DNA of 64,000 nt, taken from assembly GCF_001455965.1 (NCBI RefSeq), contig NZ_LKKO01000001.1, positions 1 to 64,000 on the forward strand, in the 5' to 3' direction. A model generated the notes under the pieces. That model ran no database searches and was not told the origin of the DNA. It was given only the letters and a program-made list of their open reading frames with translations. Made by a program: the position numbers and the translations under genes. Below, piece after piece: positions 32,333-41,450 of this stretch (position 1 is the first letter of the stretch; every line of letters starts with the position of its first letter). This DNA comes from Methylobacterium sp. GXS13 (GTDB lineage Bacteria; Pseudomonadota; Alphaproteobacteria; Rhizobiales; Beijerinckiaceae).

Positions 32333-33138
32333 TGCCCGGTCCCCTCACATCCGGTCTCGCCGCCGGCTCGGGCGGGATCGTGGGCGTGATCCTCGGCCTC
32401 GTCGGCGGGGGTGGCTCGATCCTCGCGGTCCCGCTCCTGACCTACGTCGTCGGCGTGTCCTCCCCCCATGTCGCCATCGGGACGAGCGCCCTGGCGGTCT
32501 CGGTCAGCGCGGCGGGCAACCTCGTCCCGCAATGGCGGGCTGGGAACGTGAAGTGGCGCTGCGCGGCGGCGTTCTCGCTCGCCGGGGTCCTCGGCGCACT
32601 CGCCGGCTCGGCGGCCGCCAAGGCGGTCGACGGGAAGAGCCTGCTCGCCCTGTTCGGGGTCGTCATGCTCGTGGTCGGCGGCCTGATGCTGCGCAGGCGG
32701 CGCGGCGAGGGCGACCCGGACGTGCGCCTGACCAAGGCCAGCGCCCCGGTGCTCCTGCCCTGGCTCCTCGGCATCGGCCTCGCGGTCGGCCTGTTCTCCG
32801 GCTTCTTCGGCATCGGCGGGGGATTCCTGATCGTGCCGGGCCTGATGCTGGCGACGTCGATGCCGCTGCCCATGGCCATCGGCACCTCGCTGGTCGCGGT
32901 CAGCGCCTTCGGGGCGGCGACCGCGGCGAGCTACGCCGCCTCCGGCCTGATCGACTGGCCGCTCGCCGGCCTGTTCATCCTGGGAGGGGTGCTCGGCGGC
33001 CTCGTCGGCACACGCCTCGGCCAACGCCTCGCCGGGCGCAAGCGCGCCCTGACCGTCACCTTCGCCGGCCTCGTCATCCTGGTCGGCCTCTACGTCGTCG
33101 CCCGCGGGGCCCTGTCGCTCCTTGGCGCGGGCAACTGA
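32329..33138 (+). CDS. TauE/SafE (TSUP) family permease
   Basis: A 269-residue membrane protein of about eight spans with the internal repeat of the TSUP family: LVGGGGSILAVPLLTYVVG near residue 25 and FGIGGGFLIVPGLMLATSM near 163. TSUP proteins export or import sulfite, sulfoacetate or related anions. In bigR operons the TauE-like member is thought to remove sulfite formed by persulfide oxidation. Overlapping start with the gene upstream shows operon organisation. Confidence 0.88.
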   Translation: MMPGPLTSGLAAGSGGIVGVILGLVGGGGSILAVPLLTYVVGVSSPHVAIGTSALAVSVSAAGNLVPQWRAGNVKWRCAAAFSLAGVLGALAGSAAAKAVDGKSLLALFGVVMLVVGGLMLRRRRGEGDPDVRLTKASAPVLLPWLLGIGLAVGLFSGFFGIGGGFLIVPGLMLATSMPLPMAIGTSLVAVSAFGAATAASYAASGLIDWPLAGLFILGGVLGGLVGTRLGQRLAGRKRALTVTFAGLVILVGLYVVARGALSLLGAGN

Positions 33139-33158
33139 ACCTCGGAAGGAGGAGATCC

Positions 33159-34070
33159 ATGTCGAACCAGACCGTCGGCCCCTTGCGCGGGCATCCCATC
33201 GTGACCGGCTTCCACGACGAGCCGACCGGCAGCATCCAGTACGTCGTAGCGGACCCCGGGACGAAGCGCTGCGCCATCGTCGATCCGGTGCTCGACTTCG
33301 ATCCGAAGTCCGGCGCGACCGCGACCCGGTCCGCCGACGCCCTACTCGCCCACATCGAGCGTGAGGGCTACACGCTGGAGTGGATCCTCGACACGCACCC
33401 GCACGCCGACCACTTCTCTGCGGCCGGCACCCTGCACGACAAGACCGGTGTCCCGACCGCCATCGGCGAGAAGGTCGTCGACGTGCAGCGGCTCTGGAAG
33501 GGGCTGTACAACCTGCCGGACACGTTCCGGACGGACGGTTCGCAGTGGTCCCGGCTCTTCGCCGACGGCGAGCGCTTCCGGATCGGCGACCTCGACGTCG
33601 AGGTGATGTTCACGCCGGGCCACACCATGGCCTCCATCGCCTACCGGATCGGCGACGCCGCCTTCATCCACGACACCCTGTTCATGCCCGACAGCGGCAC
33701 GGCGCGGGCGGACTTCCCGGGCGGCAACGCGCACGCCTTGTGGCGCAGCATCCAGCGCATCCTGGCCCTGCCGGACGACACGCGGCTGTTCACCGGGCAC
33801 GACTACCGCCCGGGCGGACGCGCGGCGGCCTGGGAGAGCACGGTCGCCCGGCAACGGGCGGAGAACCCGCACCTCGTCGAGACCCCGACCGAGGAGGCGT
33901 TCGTGGCGATGCGCGAGGCGCGCGACCGCGCGCTGCCGATGCCCAAGCTCATCCTGCACTCCCTGCAGGTGAACGTCCGCGGCGGGCGCCTGCCCGAGCC
34001 CGAGGCGAACGGCCGCCGCTACCTGAAGATCCCGCTCGGCGCCGGGGCCGGCGCGGCGTGGGGCGAATGA
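33159..34070 (+). CDS. Persulfide dioxygenase-like metallo-beta-lactamase (ETHE1/Blh type)
   Basis: 303 residues from ATG at 33159, preceded by GGAAGGAGGAGA. The metallo-beta-lactamase motif is LDTHPHADHFSA near residue 78. The second histidine is in FTPGHTMAS near 153, Asp is in IHDTLFMPDSG near 171, and the last His is in FTGHDY near 213. Members with this extended C-terminus oxidise glutathione persulfide to sulfite. This is the expected catalytic core of a BigR-controlled sulfide detoxification operon, with the rhodanese directly after it. Confidence 0.88.
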   Translation: MSNQTVGPLRGHPIVTGFHDEPTGSIQYVVADPGTKRCAIVDPVLDFDPKSGATATRSADALLAHIEREGYTLEWILDTHPHADHFSAAGTLHDKTGVPTAIGEKVVDVQRLWKGLYNLPDTFRTDGSQWSRLFADGERFRIGDLDVEVMFTPGHTMASIAYRIGDAAFIHDTLFMPDSGTARADFPGGNAHALWRSIQRILALPDDTRLFTGHDYRPGGRAAAWESTVARQRAENPHLVETPTEEAFVAMREARDRALPMPKLILHSLQVNVRGGRLPEPEANGRRYLKIPLGAGAGAAWGE

Positions 34071-34081
34071 CGGAGTTCACC

Positions 34082-34468
34082 ATGGCAAAGATCAGCGCGA
34101 AGGACCTTGTGGCGCAGGCCAACCGGGAGGTGGAGACCCTGTCGGCCGAGGAGGCGCTGGCGCGTCTCGGCCAGCCGGACACGGTGCTCGTCGACGTGCG
34201 CGAGGGGGAGGAGTTGGCCAAGACCGGCAGGATCGCCGGCGCCGTTCACGTCCCCCGCGGCTTCCTTGAGTTCCAGGCCGATCCCGCAAGCCCGACCCAT
34301 CGGGCCGAGCTCGGCGGGGGCAAGCGCCTGATGCTCTACTGCGGTTCCGGCAACCGCTCGGCCCTGGCCGCCAAGTCGCTCGACGACATGGGCCTCGGCC
34401 CGGTCGCGCACGTCGCCGGCGGCTTCCCAGCGCTGGCGAAGGCCGGAGCGACCGTCGAGCCCGCCTGA
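34082..34468 (+). CDS. Rhodanese-like sulfurtransferase
   Basis: A 128-residue single rhodanese domain with the active-site loop YCGSGNRSALAAKSL near residue 88 (Cys followed by a GSGNRS loop). It moves sulfane sulfur between thiols and pairs functionally with the dioxygenase. ATG at 34082 follows GGAG at a good distance. An ATG at 34067 overlapping the previous stop is an alternative that adds five residues. Confidence 0.88.
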   Translation: MAKISAKDLVAQANREVETLSAEEALARLGQPDTVLVDVREGEELAKTGRIAGAVHVPRGFLEFQADPASPTHRAELGGGKRLMLYCGSGNRSALAAKSLDDMGLGPVAHVAGGFPALAKAGATVEPA

Positions 34469-34527
34469 ATGCGTCAGGCTGCGCCCGTCGCCGGGCGTGG
34501 CGCGGCGTCCATTGGAGACCACGATCC

Positions 34528-35232
34528 GTGACCGAGACATCGCCCGTCGCCGAGCCGAAGGCCGCGCCGGTTGACGGCGGCTGCCGCAAGGCGGCCATCG
34601 CTTCCCACCTCACCGGGCCGCTGCGGGACTATTTCGCCCTCGCGGAGCAGGCCCCGATGCCGCCGAGGCTGTCGGCCCTCGTCGGGCGTGTCGAGGCCGC
34701 CCTGGCGGAATCGGGCCAGAGGCTCGCCGACAGCTTCCGCGCCGACCTCATCCGCGGCCTGCCGATGCTGCGGACCTTCGCCGTGTCGCTGTGCGGAAAC
34801 GAGGCGCGGGCGGACGACCTCGTCCAGGAGACGCTGGTCCGCGCCTGGGCGAACCGGACGCGGTTCACGCCCGGCAGCAACTTCACCGCCTGGACCTTCA
34901 CCATCCTGCGCAACCAGTTCTACAGCGAGATCCGCAAGTCCAAGCGGGAGGTCGAGGACGGCGACGGGGCGCACGCGGCCACGCTGCAGGCACTCCCGGA
35001 CCAGGAGCATGCGGTCACCCTCGGCTCGGTGATGAACCTGATCGGGACCCTGCCGCCGGCCCAGCGCCAGTCCCTCCTCCTCGTCGGGGCGGAGGACTTC
35101 ACATACGAGGAGGCCGCGGCCCGCCTCGGCTGCCAGGTCGGCACCGTCAAGAGCCGGGTGAGCCGGGCGCGGAGCTTCCTCGTCGAGGCCCTGGCGCGCG
35201 ATGCGAGGTCGCTCGGCTTCGTGGAGGCTTAG
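34528..35232 (+). CDS. EcfG-like ECF sigma factor with NepR-like N-terminal extension
   Basis: A 234-residue protein. The C-terminal 165 residues are an ECF sigma factor: region 2 with ADDLVQETLVRAWANRTRF and WTFTILRNQFYSEIRK, region 4 with LPPAQRQSLLLVG and YEEAAARLGCQVGTVKSRV. The preceding 60 residues (ASHLTGPLRDYFALAEQAP, then MPPRLSALVGRVEAAL) resemble NepR, the anti-sigma factor of EcfG. If correct, sigma factor and anti-sigma factor are fused. It follows the rhodanese by 59 bases, so general stress and sulfur stress may be linked. Confidence 0.75.
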   Translation: MTETSPVAEPKAAPVDGGCRKAAIASHLTGPLRDYFALAEQAPMPPRLSALVGRVEAALAESGQRLADSFRADLIRGLPMLRTFAVSLCGNEARADDLVQETLVRAWANRTRFTPGSNFTAWTFTILRNQFYSEIRKSKREVEDGDGAHAATLQALPDQEHAVTLGSVMNLIGTLPPAQRQSLLLVGAEDFTYEEAAARLGCQVGTVKSRVSRARSFLVEALARDARSLGFVEA

Positions 35233-35338
35233 GCCGAAACCACGCCGATCCGGCCACACGGTCGAGAAGTCAGATCCGCCTGGGCTTCGTTCGGAGGCCG
35301 GCTTACCGTGATCACTTACGGCCGGCGGCATCAAGGCT

Positions 35339-35364
35339 GGCGCGGTCGAAATCCCGACCGCGCC
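35339..35364. terminator. Strong hairpin between convergent genes
   Basis: GGCGCGGTCG pairs perfectly with CGACCGCGCC around six bases. It lies between the sigma factor gene and the convergent His-rich gene and probably terminates both, although it has no T run. Confidence 0.6.
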
Positions 35365-35372
35365 GCGCCGGA

Positions 35373-35627
35373 TTACATGCGATGGTGGCGGTGCATGTGC
35401 CGCATCACGTGCCCACGGTGATGATGGTGCCGCATCATGTGGCCGTGACGGTGATGGCGCATCATCCGGTGGTGATGGTGGCCGTGCATCCGGTCCATGC
35501 GGACGGAGACCACTTCCGACGGTGCGCTCACCGCGCCAGGCAGGCCGGGCGCGGCCGAGGCGGAGGGCCCGGCGCCGGCCGCGCCGAAGGCAGCAAGGAC
35601 GGCGGCGACGAGCAGGGTCTTCCTCAT
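35373..35627 (-). CDS. Exported histidine/methionine-rich small protein
   Basis: An 84-residue protein with a signal peptide (MRKTLLVAAVLAAFGAAGAG to about residue 26) and a C-terminal half made of His, Met and Arg (HGHHHHRMMRHH). It is preceded by GAGAGGAAC. A periplasmic metal buffer for copper, nickel or zinc is inferred from composition only. A frameshifted relative lies at 50854-51202, and a second His-rich exported protein at 37227. Confidence 0.75.
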   Translation of the reverse strand: MRKTLLVAAVLAAFGAAGAGPSASAAPGLPGAVSAPSEVVSVRMDRMHGHHHHRMMRHHRHGHMMRHHHHRGHVMRHMHRHHRM

Positions 35628-35903
35628 GGGCGTTCCTCTCCAGGTTTTGGCGTGCCGGTCAACGCCGGCGGCTCGCTGCACCCCAATGGGTGGGCGGCAA
35701 CCGTGGAACGGCCAAGCTGAAGGAGCCGTTCCCCACGGAGATTGCGTGTCACGGGGCATGCTTAAGCGCGCGAATGACGGACGGATAACGGGCCGGCGCG
35801 ACCAGCAGGCCGAAAACGGCGCGACCAACGCCATCGATGCGGTTCGATCGGGTATGAGACCTGCGCCTGGCATGTGGACCACGGCCTCCGGGTAAGGTCG
35901 GCA
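35628..35903. other. Intergenic stretch upstream of His-rich gene
   Basis: No gene was found. It holds the promoter of the His-rich gene and ends at a hairpin (35904-35934). Confidence 0.35.
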
Positions 35904-35934
35904 GGTCCTGCTCACCTTTGATAGGTGCAGGACC
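35904..35934 (-). terminator. Hairpin downstream of the small lipoprotein gene
   Basis: GGTCCTG/CAGGACC outer arms and CACCT/AGGTG inner arms enclose TTGAT. Read leftward it follows the lipoprotein stop codon and likely ends its transcript. Confidence 0.55.
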
Positions 35935-35956
35935 CGCCAAGTGCAGGGACAGGTCC

Positions 35957-36127
35957 TTACGGCTTGTTGGCCGGCGCGGGGTTGGTCGTGGCCGGAGGAG
36001 GCGCGGGGTTTGCCGGTGCCGTGGTAGCAGGCGGCGGCGGAGGCGCTGTGTTCTCGGCCTTCTTCTCGTCCTTGCAGGCCGCGAGCGCGAGCATGCCGGC
36101 GAGCGGCAGCAGGTAGCGAATTCGCAT
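35957..36127 (-). CDS. Small lipoprotein with proline-rich tail
   Basis: 56 residues from an ATG after GGAGGAAC. A signal sequence ends with the lipobox LAAC (MRIRYLLPLAGMLALAAC), then KDEKKAEN and a proline-alanine-threonine tail. It is probably an outer or inner membrane lipoprotein of the entericidin-like size class. No known family. Confidence 0.6.
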   Translation of the reverse strand: MRIRYLLPLAGMLALAACKDEKKAENTAPPPPPATTAPANPAPPPATTNPAPANKP

Positions 36128-36471
36128 GGGCGTTCCTCCAGTTTGGCCGTTGTCGGCGGCGAGGAACGTCATCCAAGCGCTTTTCGATCCGGCGCGCTGC
36201 CGTCCCCGCCACGAGCCGGGTGCTGGTCAATGATCGGTAAGGTCGTGGTAGGCAACGAGCATCGCCTTCGACTTGAATGGCCAAGCCGACGACGCAAGAC
36301 GGGCTTTACCGACGGCGCCGATTGCATCGTTCCTACAAGTCGATCGCATCTGGAGCTTCGCCGGAACACTGCCCTGCGAGACGCAACGGAGCGATCACAT
36401 GCTGGTGCTTCGCGCCGAACTGTCCCTCCGGTCCCCTATCTTCCGGAACGACATCGAAGGGATGGTCGAGA
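36128..36471. other. Intergenic region between divergent genes
   Basis: About 340 bases, probably with promoters for the lipoprotein and the gene at 36472. An open frame continues upstream of 36472 but shows no protein-like sequence. Confidence 0.3.
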
Positions 36472-37185
36472 ATGCGACAGGTGAAGGTCAGGCTGATGGA
36501 GCCGGGTCTGCGCCCCCGGCGGACACGCTTGGAAATCCCCGGCTGGGCAGGCGATCCCGAGCCCCGCACGGACGGCTCGCAGGAATATGCCTGGCACTGC
36601 ATCCCGTTCTCGGAGGCTGCCAAGGGCGGCATCGAGCTGTTTTACCCCTACGACGCCGAGTTGCGCGTGAGCACCCGGGACGGAAAGCTGCTCTTCGAGG
36701 GCGACTACGCCGAGCCCGGCGGCCCAGGGCCGCAAAGGCCGCCGTTCCGGAGCTTCGGTGAAGCCTACTACACCTACCAGATCCTCATCGACCTGAAGGT
36801 GGAGGAAGGTTGGGCGATCAAGACCGAGACCCACCCGCGGTTCTACACCGACCGGACCGGGACCGTGCCGGTGGCGGTGCCGGCACTCATCCGGCACTGG
36901 TGGCCGATGATGTACTTCATGGTTTTCAAGGCCCCGGACGAGGGTCGCACCCACGTGTTCCGGAAGGACGAGCCCTTCATGCAGGTGTCGGTCGTCCCGG
37001 CCGAGACCGATTTCGAGCTCGTGCCCATGTCGGAGGAAGAGGCCGCCGAGCGCGAATTGCAGTCGCGGCGCATCTACGCCAGCCGCGAGACGCTGGCGGT
37101 AGATTCGCAATGGACCTCGGCCACCCACACGGTCTTCGACGGCACCTACCGGCGCATCTTGGGCGCCACCAAGGGCCCGCGCTAG
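36472..37185 (+). CDS. Uncharacterised conserved protein (237 residues)
   Basis: A soluble protein without signal peptide or membrane spans. It has WAGDPEPRTDGSQEYAWHCI near residue 25, YPYDAELRVSTRDGKLLFEG near 60, HWWPMMYFMVFKAP near 145 and FELVPMSEEEAAERE near 180. The tryptophan- and tyrosine-rich beta-like sequence is typical of a conserved uncharacterised family. No catalytic motif is obvious. Start at 36472 is chosen because protein-like sequence begins there. A strong terminator follows. Confidence 0.65.
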   Translation: MRQVKVRLMEPGLRPRRTRLEIPGWAGDPEPRTDGSQEYAWHCIPFSEAAKGGIELFYPYDAELRVSTRDGKLLFEGDYAEPGGPGPQRPPFRSFGEAYYTYQILIDLKVEEGWAIKTETHPRFYTDRTGTVPVAVPALIRHWWPMMYFMVFKAPDEGRTHVFRKDEPFMQVSVVPAETDFELVPMSEEEAAERELQSRRIYASRETLAVDSQWTSATHTVFDGTYRRILGATKGPR

Positions 37186-37190
37186 GGACG

Positions 37191-37217
37191 GGCGGGGTGG
37201 ACACCATCCACCCCGCC
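37191..37217. terminator. Bidirectional terminator hairpin
   Basis: GGCGGGGTGGA pairs perfectly with TCCACCCCGCC around the loop CACCA, between two convergent genes ending at 37185 and 37227. Confidence 0.7.
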
Positions 37218-37226
37218 GCAGCGGGC

Positions 37227-37622
37227 TCAGTACCCGTAGGGCACGAAGTAGCCGTGATGGTGATGGTGGTGATGGTGGTGGTACCGCCGGTAGTACCGGT
37301 GGTGGTGATGGTGGTGGCGGTGGCGGTAGAACGGCGGATAGAAGCCGGGGTGATGGTGATGGTGGTGGTGATAATAGTATTGCGCCTGCTGGACCGTGGC
37401 CTCGCCCTCGGAGGCGGGCGCTAGCAGTTCGGCCTTGGCTCCGGCCTCGTCGGACTGCTTGAGGAGCGCCACCGCGTCCGGGATGGGCTTGAGCAGGTCG
37501 GCGTAGCTCTCGACACGCATCGCCGCATCGAGGTTGGCCGGGGCCGGCATCGCCGCCTGTGCCGGATCGGCGGCCGCGAGCAGGGTGACGGCCCCGATCA
37601 GGCCAGCGACTGTCTTATCCAT
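37227..37622 (-). CDS. Exported protein with long C-terminal histidine/tyrosine tract
   Basis: 131 residues from ATG at 37622. A signal peptide (MDKTVAGLIGAVTLLAAADPA) is followed by a short helical region (residues about 30-75) and then runs of seven, six and nine histidines separated by Tyr, Phe and Arg, ending VPYGY. Such tails bind transition metals. The gene faces the terminator at 37191. Role in periplasmic metal storage or delivery is inferred. Confidence 0.75.
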   Translation of the reverse strand: MDKTVAGLIGAVTLLAAADPAQAAMPAPANLDAAMRVESYADLLKPIPDAVALLKQSDEAGAKAELLAPASEGEATVQQAQYYYHHHHHHHPGFYPPFYRHRHHHHHHRYYRRYHHHHHHHHHGYFVPYGY

Positions 37623-37917
37623 CGACGGGTTCCTTCCTTGGACGGCGCGACCCGCTAGCGGAGCACCGCGGACGGAAGCGCCGCCTGAAACATCACCCAC
37701 CTCAAAGCCGTTCCGGTTTGCCTTCCTCCAGGCAATCACTTCTCCGGCATGGGCATCGAAGTGCTTGCCAGCACTCGCCATTGCCAAGGCTGATATTGGG
37801 TGAAATGAATTTTAGTCGATTGCCTGAGTTGCTCAGTTGCTGCATCCTGCGCAACTACGGCATTGCATCCTCGGTGCAACGTGCGGCGAATCCCTGCCGC
37901 GTTTCGAGGAGACGACG

Positions 37918-38169
37918 ATGTCGGGACGTTGGCGGTGGGCGTTGCTGATCCATTTCGCGGTCGCACCCGCAGCCTTGGTCCAGCAACCCGCGGTGTCACC
38001 GGACGCGCCGGCATCCTTCGTGGAGCCAACGGACGCCGCGCACCGGCACTGCTCCGGCTCATGCCTGAAGACCGGCGCCCTGCAGTGGTTCTGCCGGCCC
38101 GAGCAGACCTGTTCGCTCGATTGCGCGACCGCCCCGCCGAAGATGCACTGCCACGACCCGAAGCCGTGA
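37918..38169 (+). CDS. Small exported cysteine- and histidine-containing protein
   Basis: 83 residues starting after GAGGAGACGACG. A signal-like N-terminus (MSGRWRWALLIHFAVAPAAL) precedes a short domain with HRHCSGSCLKTG, WFCRPEQTCSLDC and KMHCHDPKP, giving six cysteines and several histidines. This suggests disulfide bonds or metal binding in the periplasm. It abuts the convergent VIT-family gene. No family recognised. Confidence 0.6.
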   Translation: MSGRWRWALLIHFAVAPAALVQQPAVSPDAPASFVEPTDAAHRHCSGSCLKTGALQWFCRPEQTCSLDCATAPPKMHCHDPKP

Positions 38170-38865
38170 TCAGACGGCCTTGCCGACCAGGCTCCCGATG
38201 CCGGCGGTGACGGCCATGGCCAGCACGCCCCAGATCATCAGCGGCGCCGTGGCCCGGGCGATGGGGGCACCGCCCGCCTTGGCACCGAGGGCCCCGAGAA
38301 CGGCCAGGAACACCAACGAGGCCCCCGAAACCGTGTAGACCGCGAGGTTGCCGGGAGAGAGCGCCGCGGTCGCCAGGGGTAGTGCCGCGCCGGCCGAGAA
38401 GGTCGCCGCCGAGGTCAGCGCCGCCTGGACCGGCCGGGCCGTCGTGACCTCCGAGATGCCGAGCTCGTCCCGGGCGTGGGCGCCTAGCGCGTCCTTGGCC
38501 ATCAGCTGCTCGGCGACCTGCAGGGCGAGCGCATGGTCGAGGCCGCGGTCGACGTAGATCCGCGCCAGTTCCTCCCGCTCCGCGGCCGGGTCGTCGGCAA
38601 GTTCCTGACGCTCCCTAGCGAGGTCCGCCTGCTCGGTGTCGGCCTGGGAACTCACCGAGACATACTCGCCGGCCGCCATCGACATCGCACCCGCCACGAG
38701 GCCGGCGCTCCCGGCGACGAGGATCTCGCTGGTCTGCGCGGCCGAGGCCGCGACCCCGACGATCAGGCTGGCGGTGGAGACGAGGCCGTCGTTGGCGCCG
38801 AGGACGGCGGCGCGCAGCCAGCCGACGCGGTCGATCAGGTGCCGCTCTGTGTGGACGGGACGCAT
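38170..38865 (-). CDS. VIT1/CCC1-family membrane protein
   Basis: A 231-residue protein of the vacuolar iron transporter family: WLRAAVLGANDGLVSTASLI near residue 10, AGAMSMAAGEYVSVSSQADTE near 60, an acidic cytoplasmic helix region (residues about 80-125), and three further spans. Family members move iron or manganese out of the cytoplasm. The acidic helical insertion with ExxE-like pairs, which binds iron in VIT1, is present. It lies 5 bases from the cytochrome b561 gene on the same strand. Confidence 0.88.
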   Translation of the reverse strand: MRPVHTERHLIDRVGWLRAAVLGANDGLVSTASLIVGVAASAAQTSEILVAGSAGLVAGAMSMAAGEYVSVSSQADTEQADLARERQELADDPAAEREELARIYVDRGLDHALALQVAEQLMAKDALGAHARDELGISEVTTARPVQAALTSAATFSAGAALPLATAALSPGNLAVYTVSGASLVFLAVLGALGAKAGGAPIARATAPLMIWGVLAMAVTAGIGSLVGKAV

Positions 38866-38870
38866 GGTCG

Positions 38871-39416
38871 TCAGGATCTCGGAGGAAGCATGCGCCGCAA
38901 GACGGCGTCGTGCCAGAGGTAGTGGTGCACGAGGGCGGCAACCGCGTGGAACAGGGCGAGCGCCATCAGGATATTGGCGGCGAGCCCATGCCAGTGCGTG
39001 AGCGACCGCCGCCACTCCGGGTCGCCTAGTTGCGGCAGGCTGATCGGGCCGAGGGAGACCCCGCGCACGAAGGCATTGGCAATGCCCAGGCTGACGATGA
39101 CGATCAGCAGGGCGTAGAGTGCCGCATGGGTCGCCTTGGCCAAGCGGTGAAGGGGCCCCGGGTCTTCAACCGGCAGGTCGCGGCCCCCGGCCCTGCGCCA
39201 GACGAGGAAGGCGACGATCAGACCGGTGAGGACGAAACCGAGGTCGAAGTGGGCCGACCAGATTCCAGAGCGCAGGGCTCCCTTGGGGACGAGGTCTTCG
39301 AGAAAGGTCCCGACCAGCCACAGGCCGATCACGAGCACGGCGGTCAGCCAGTGCAGCGCGATGGTGCCACCGTCGTATCGCGCCGCCGGGCGCATCGTGT
39401 CGTGGGGTACCGCCAT
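38871..39416 (-). CDS. Cytochrome b561-family protein
   Basis: A 181-residue four-span membrane protein with haem-ligand histidines in ALHWLTAVLVIGLWL near residue 22, HFDLGFVLTG near 57, THAALYALL near 95, and WHGLAANILMALALFHAVAAL near 140. It moves electrons across or to the membrane, in some cases oxidising superoxide. It sits upstream of the VIT1-like gene in the same transcript, a combination that could couple redox state of iron and its transport. Confidence 0.88.
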   Translation of the reverse strand: MAVPHDTMRPAARYDGGTIALHWLTAVLVIGLWLVGTFLEDLVPKGALRSGIWSAHFDLGFVLTGLIVAFLVWRRAGGRDLPVEDPGPLHRLAKATHAALYALLIVIVSLGIANAFVRGVSLGPISLPQLGDPEWRRSLTHWHGLAANILMALALFHAVAALVHHYLWHDAVLRRMLPPRS

Positions 39417-39430
39417 GGTCGAGGTCCTAC

Positions 39431-39706
39431 CTACGCCGGTGATGCTGCCGGAGGATGACGGTCACCGTCGACCGAACGAGCCGGGGCGATGGCTCGCCTG
39501 CCCTTGGAGGTAAGGAACCACAGACCCTCGGGGTCCCGGCTCGAAAGCCTCGGCCGGATCAGTCCTCGCTCCCGCAGGGACCGGATCGTTCGCATCTCCC
39601 ACGGCTTGGGCGTGACGAGCGGCCCATCCCGATCAAGCCGGACGAGCATGGCCCGCTGGCCGGGCGTGAGGGGAGGCTGAGGCGCCGTTCGATCCGGTGA
39701 ATGCAT
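39431..39706 (-). CDS. Small winged-helix-like protein
   Basis: 91 residues. LTPGQRAMLVRLDRDGPLV, then RTIRSLRERGLIRPRLS and GLWFLTSKGRRAIA, follow the pattern of short winged-helix proteins (helix, recognition helix, wing). It is the first gene of the leftward group with cytochrome b561 and VIT1. The AT-rich sequence upstream (TATATTAG) and the TTGACCTGGGTC element suggest a regulated promoter. Confidence 0.55.
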   Translation of the reverse strand: MHSPDRTAPQPPLTPGQRAMLVRLDRDGPLVTPKPWEMRTIRSLRERGLIRPRLSSRDPEGLWFLTSKGRRAIAPARSVDGDRHPPAASPA

Positions 39707-39732
39707 CTCTTGTTTAGAACTAATATAAACTA

Positions 39733-39743
39733 GACCCAGGTCA
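39733..39743. promoter_or_regulatory. GACCCAGGTCA motif upstream of small winged-helix gene
   Basis: The reverse strand reads TTGACCTGGGTCTAG, about 27-40 bases before the gene start. The same core TGACCTGGGTC is part of a palindrome at 52166-52179. It could be a binding site for the Crp/Fnr-type protein at 51408 (half-sites TTGAC and GTCAA-like). Confidence 0.35.
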
Positions 39744-39783
39744 AGGGCCGGCCCCGCATCTCGTGATGCGAGGCCGGCCCTTG

Positions 39784-40644
39784 TCAGGGCTTGGAGGGCG
39801 CCTGGGCCGGGGCCCGCTGGCCCTGCAGGTCGACCGGCTTGTTGTCGTTGAGGTCCCAGCCGGTGTTCGGGTCGGTGTGCGTCCGCTGAAGCTGGGCGCG
39901 CATCTGCCACTGGTACTTGGCGATCCCGTGCTCGACCTCCTGGAGCAGGTTCGAGGTGGTCGGGTCGACGTCCTCGGTCGTCTTGATGGCCGCGTGCACC
40001 TCCTCGCCGACGCGCTTGTAGGCGTTGGTGAACCACGCGAGGATCTGGGCGTCGTCGAGGAACCCGCCGGGGATCTCCGGCACGCCCGAGGTCTTCACGA
40101 TGGTGTTGGCGCGCCCGTCCGCCGAGACGCCGACGGCCAGGAGCCGCTCCGCGATGGTGTCGGCGTACTTCGACAGGCCCTCGTAGTGCTCCTGCAGCAG
40201 GAGGTGCAGCGGGTAGTACAGGGTGCCCGATGCGTTCCAGTGCGCCTGCTTCGTCTGCAACTGCAGTTGCTGCAACTCGGTCAGGGTCTGCTGGAGCGCA
40301 GCGACGTCCTTCCTCATGCCGTCCTCGCCGGCGCCGAAGTCGATGACGGGCTGGCGGCTGACCTCGTTCGTCGGGAAGGCCCCGACGGGCTGACGGCTCG
40401 TCACCTGGGTCTGCGAGGACTGGCGCACGCCGTCTGTCTTGGCGTCGGACGATTGGGAAGCCACGGGCGGCGTCGCCGTGGTCTCCTGGGCGACCTGCAT
40501 GCGAGCGAAGATTTGGGTGGCGGACGGGGCGGCCGCCTTCGCGGGGCCGGACGCGGCCGGGGCGGCCTCGCGGGCCAGGGCAGGCGAGAGGGCGGTCGAG
40601 GCCAGCAGGAGCGTGGCCGTGAGGGCATGGATCGGACGGGTCAT
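39784..40644 (-). CDS. Dps-like ferritin with signal peptide
   Basis: A 286-residue protein. Residues 1-24 are a signal peptide (LTATLLLASTALSPALA), followed by a low-complexity linker of about 85 residues and a Dps/ferritin four-helix domain. The ferroxidase-type residues are seen in LQTKQAHWNASG and LHLLLQEHYEGLSKYAD, then TIAERLLAVG. Classical Dps protects DNA in the cytoplasm. Here the protein should be exported, so its role would be iron or peroxide handling in the periplasm. The last 60 residues are an extension not found in standard Dps. Confidence 0.82.
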   Translation of the reverse strand: MTRPIHALTATLLLASTALSPALAREAAPAASGPAKAAAPSATQIFARMQVAQETTATPPVASQSSDAKTDGVRQSSQTQVTSRQPVGAFPTNEVSRQPVIDFGAGEDGMRKDVAALQQTLTELQQLQLQTKQAHWNASGTLYYPLHLLLQEHYEGLSKYADTIAERLLAVGVSADGRANTIVKTSGVPEIPGGFLDDAQILAWFTNAYKRVGEEVHAAIKTTEDVDPTTSNLLQEVEHGIAKYQWQMRAQLQRTHTDPNTGWDLNDNKPVDLQGQRAPAQAPSKP

Positions 40645-40744
40645 CGAAGCCTTGGGAACGCTGCATGGAGGAGGTCCGGCACGCCCTCTGGCGGCTTGCG
40701 GACCCAGCAGGGACGAATTCGGCGCCCCCCTCGTTCCGGAATGA

Positions 40745-41446
<702 letters not shown>

Positions 41447-41450
41447 CCCG

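Noticed and set aside
37250..37400. Triplet-like repeat of GTGATG units, possible satellite
   Set aside because: It is the antisense reading of histidine codons in the His-rich exported protein.
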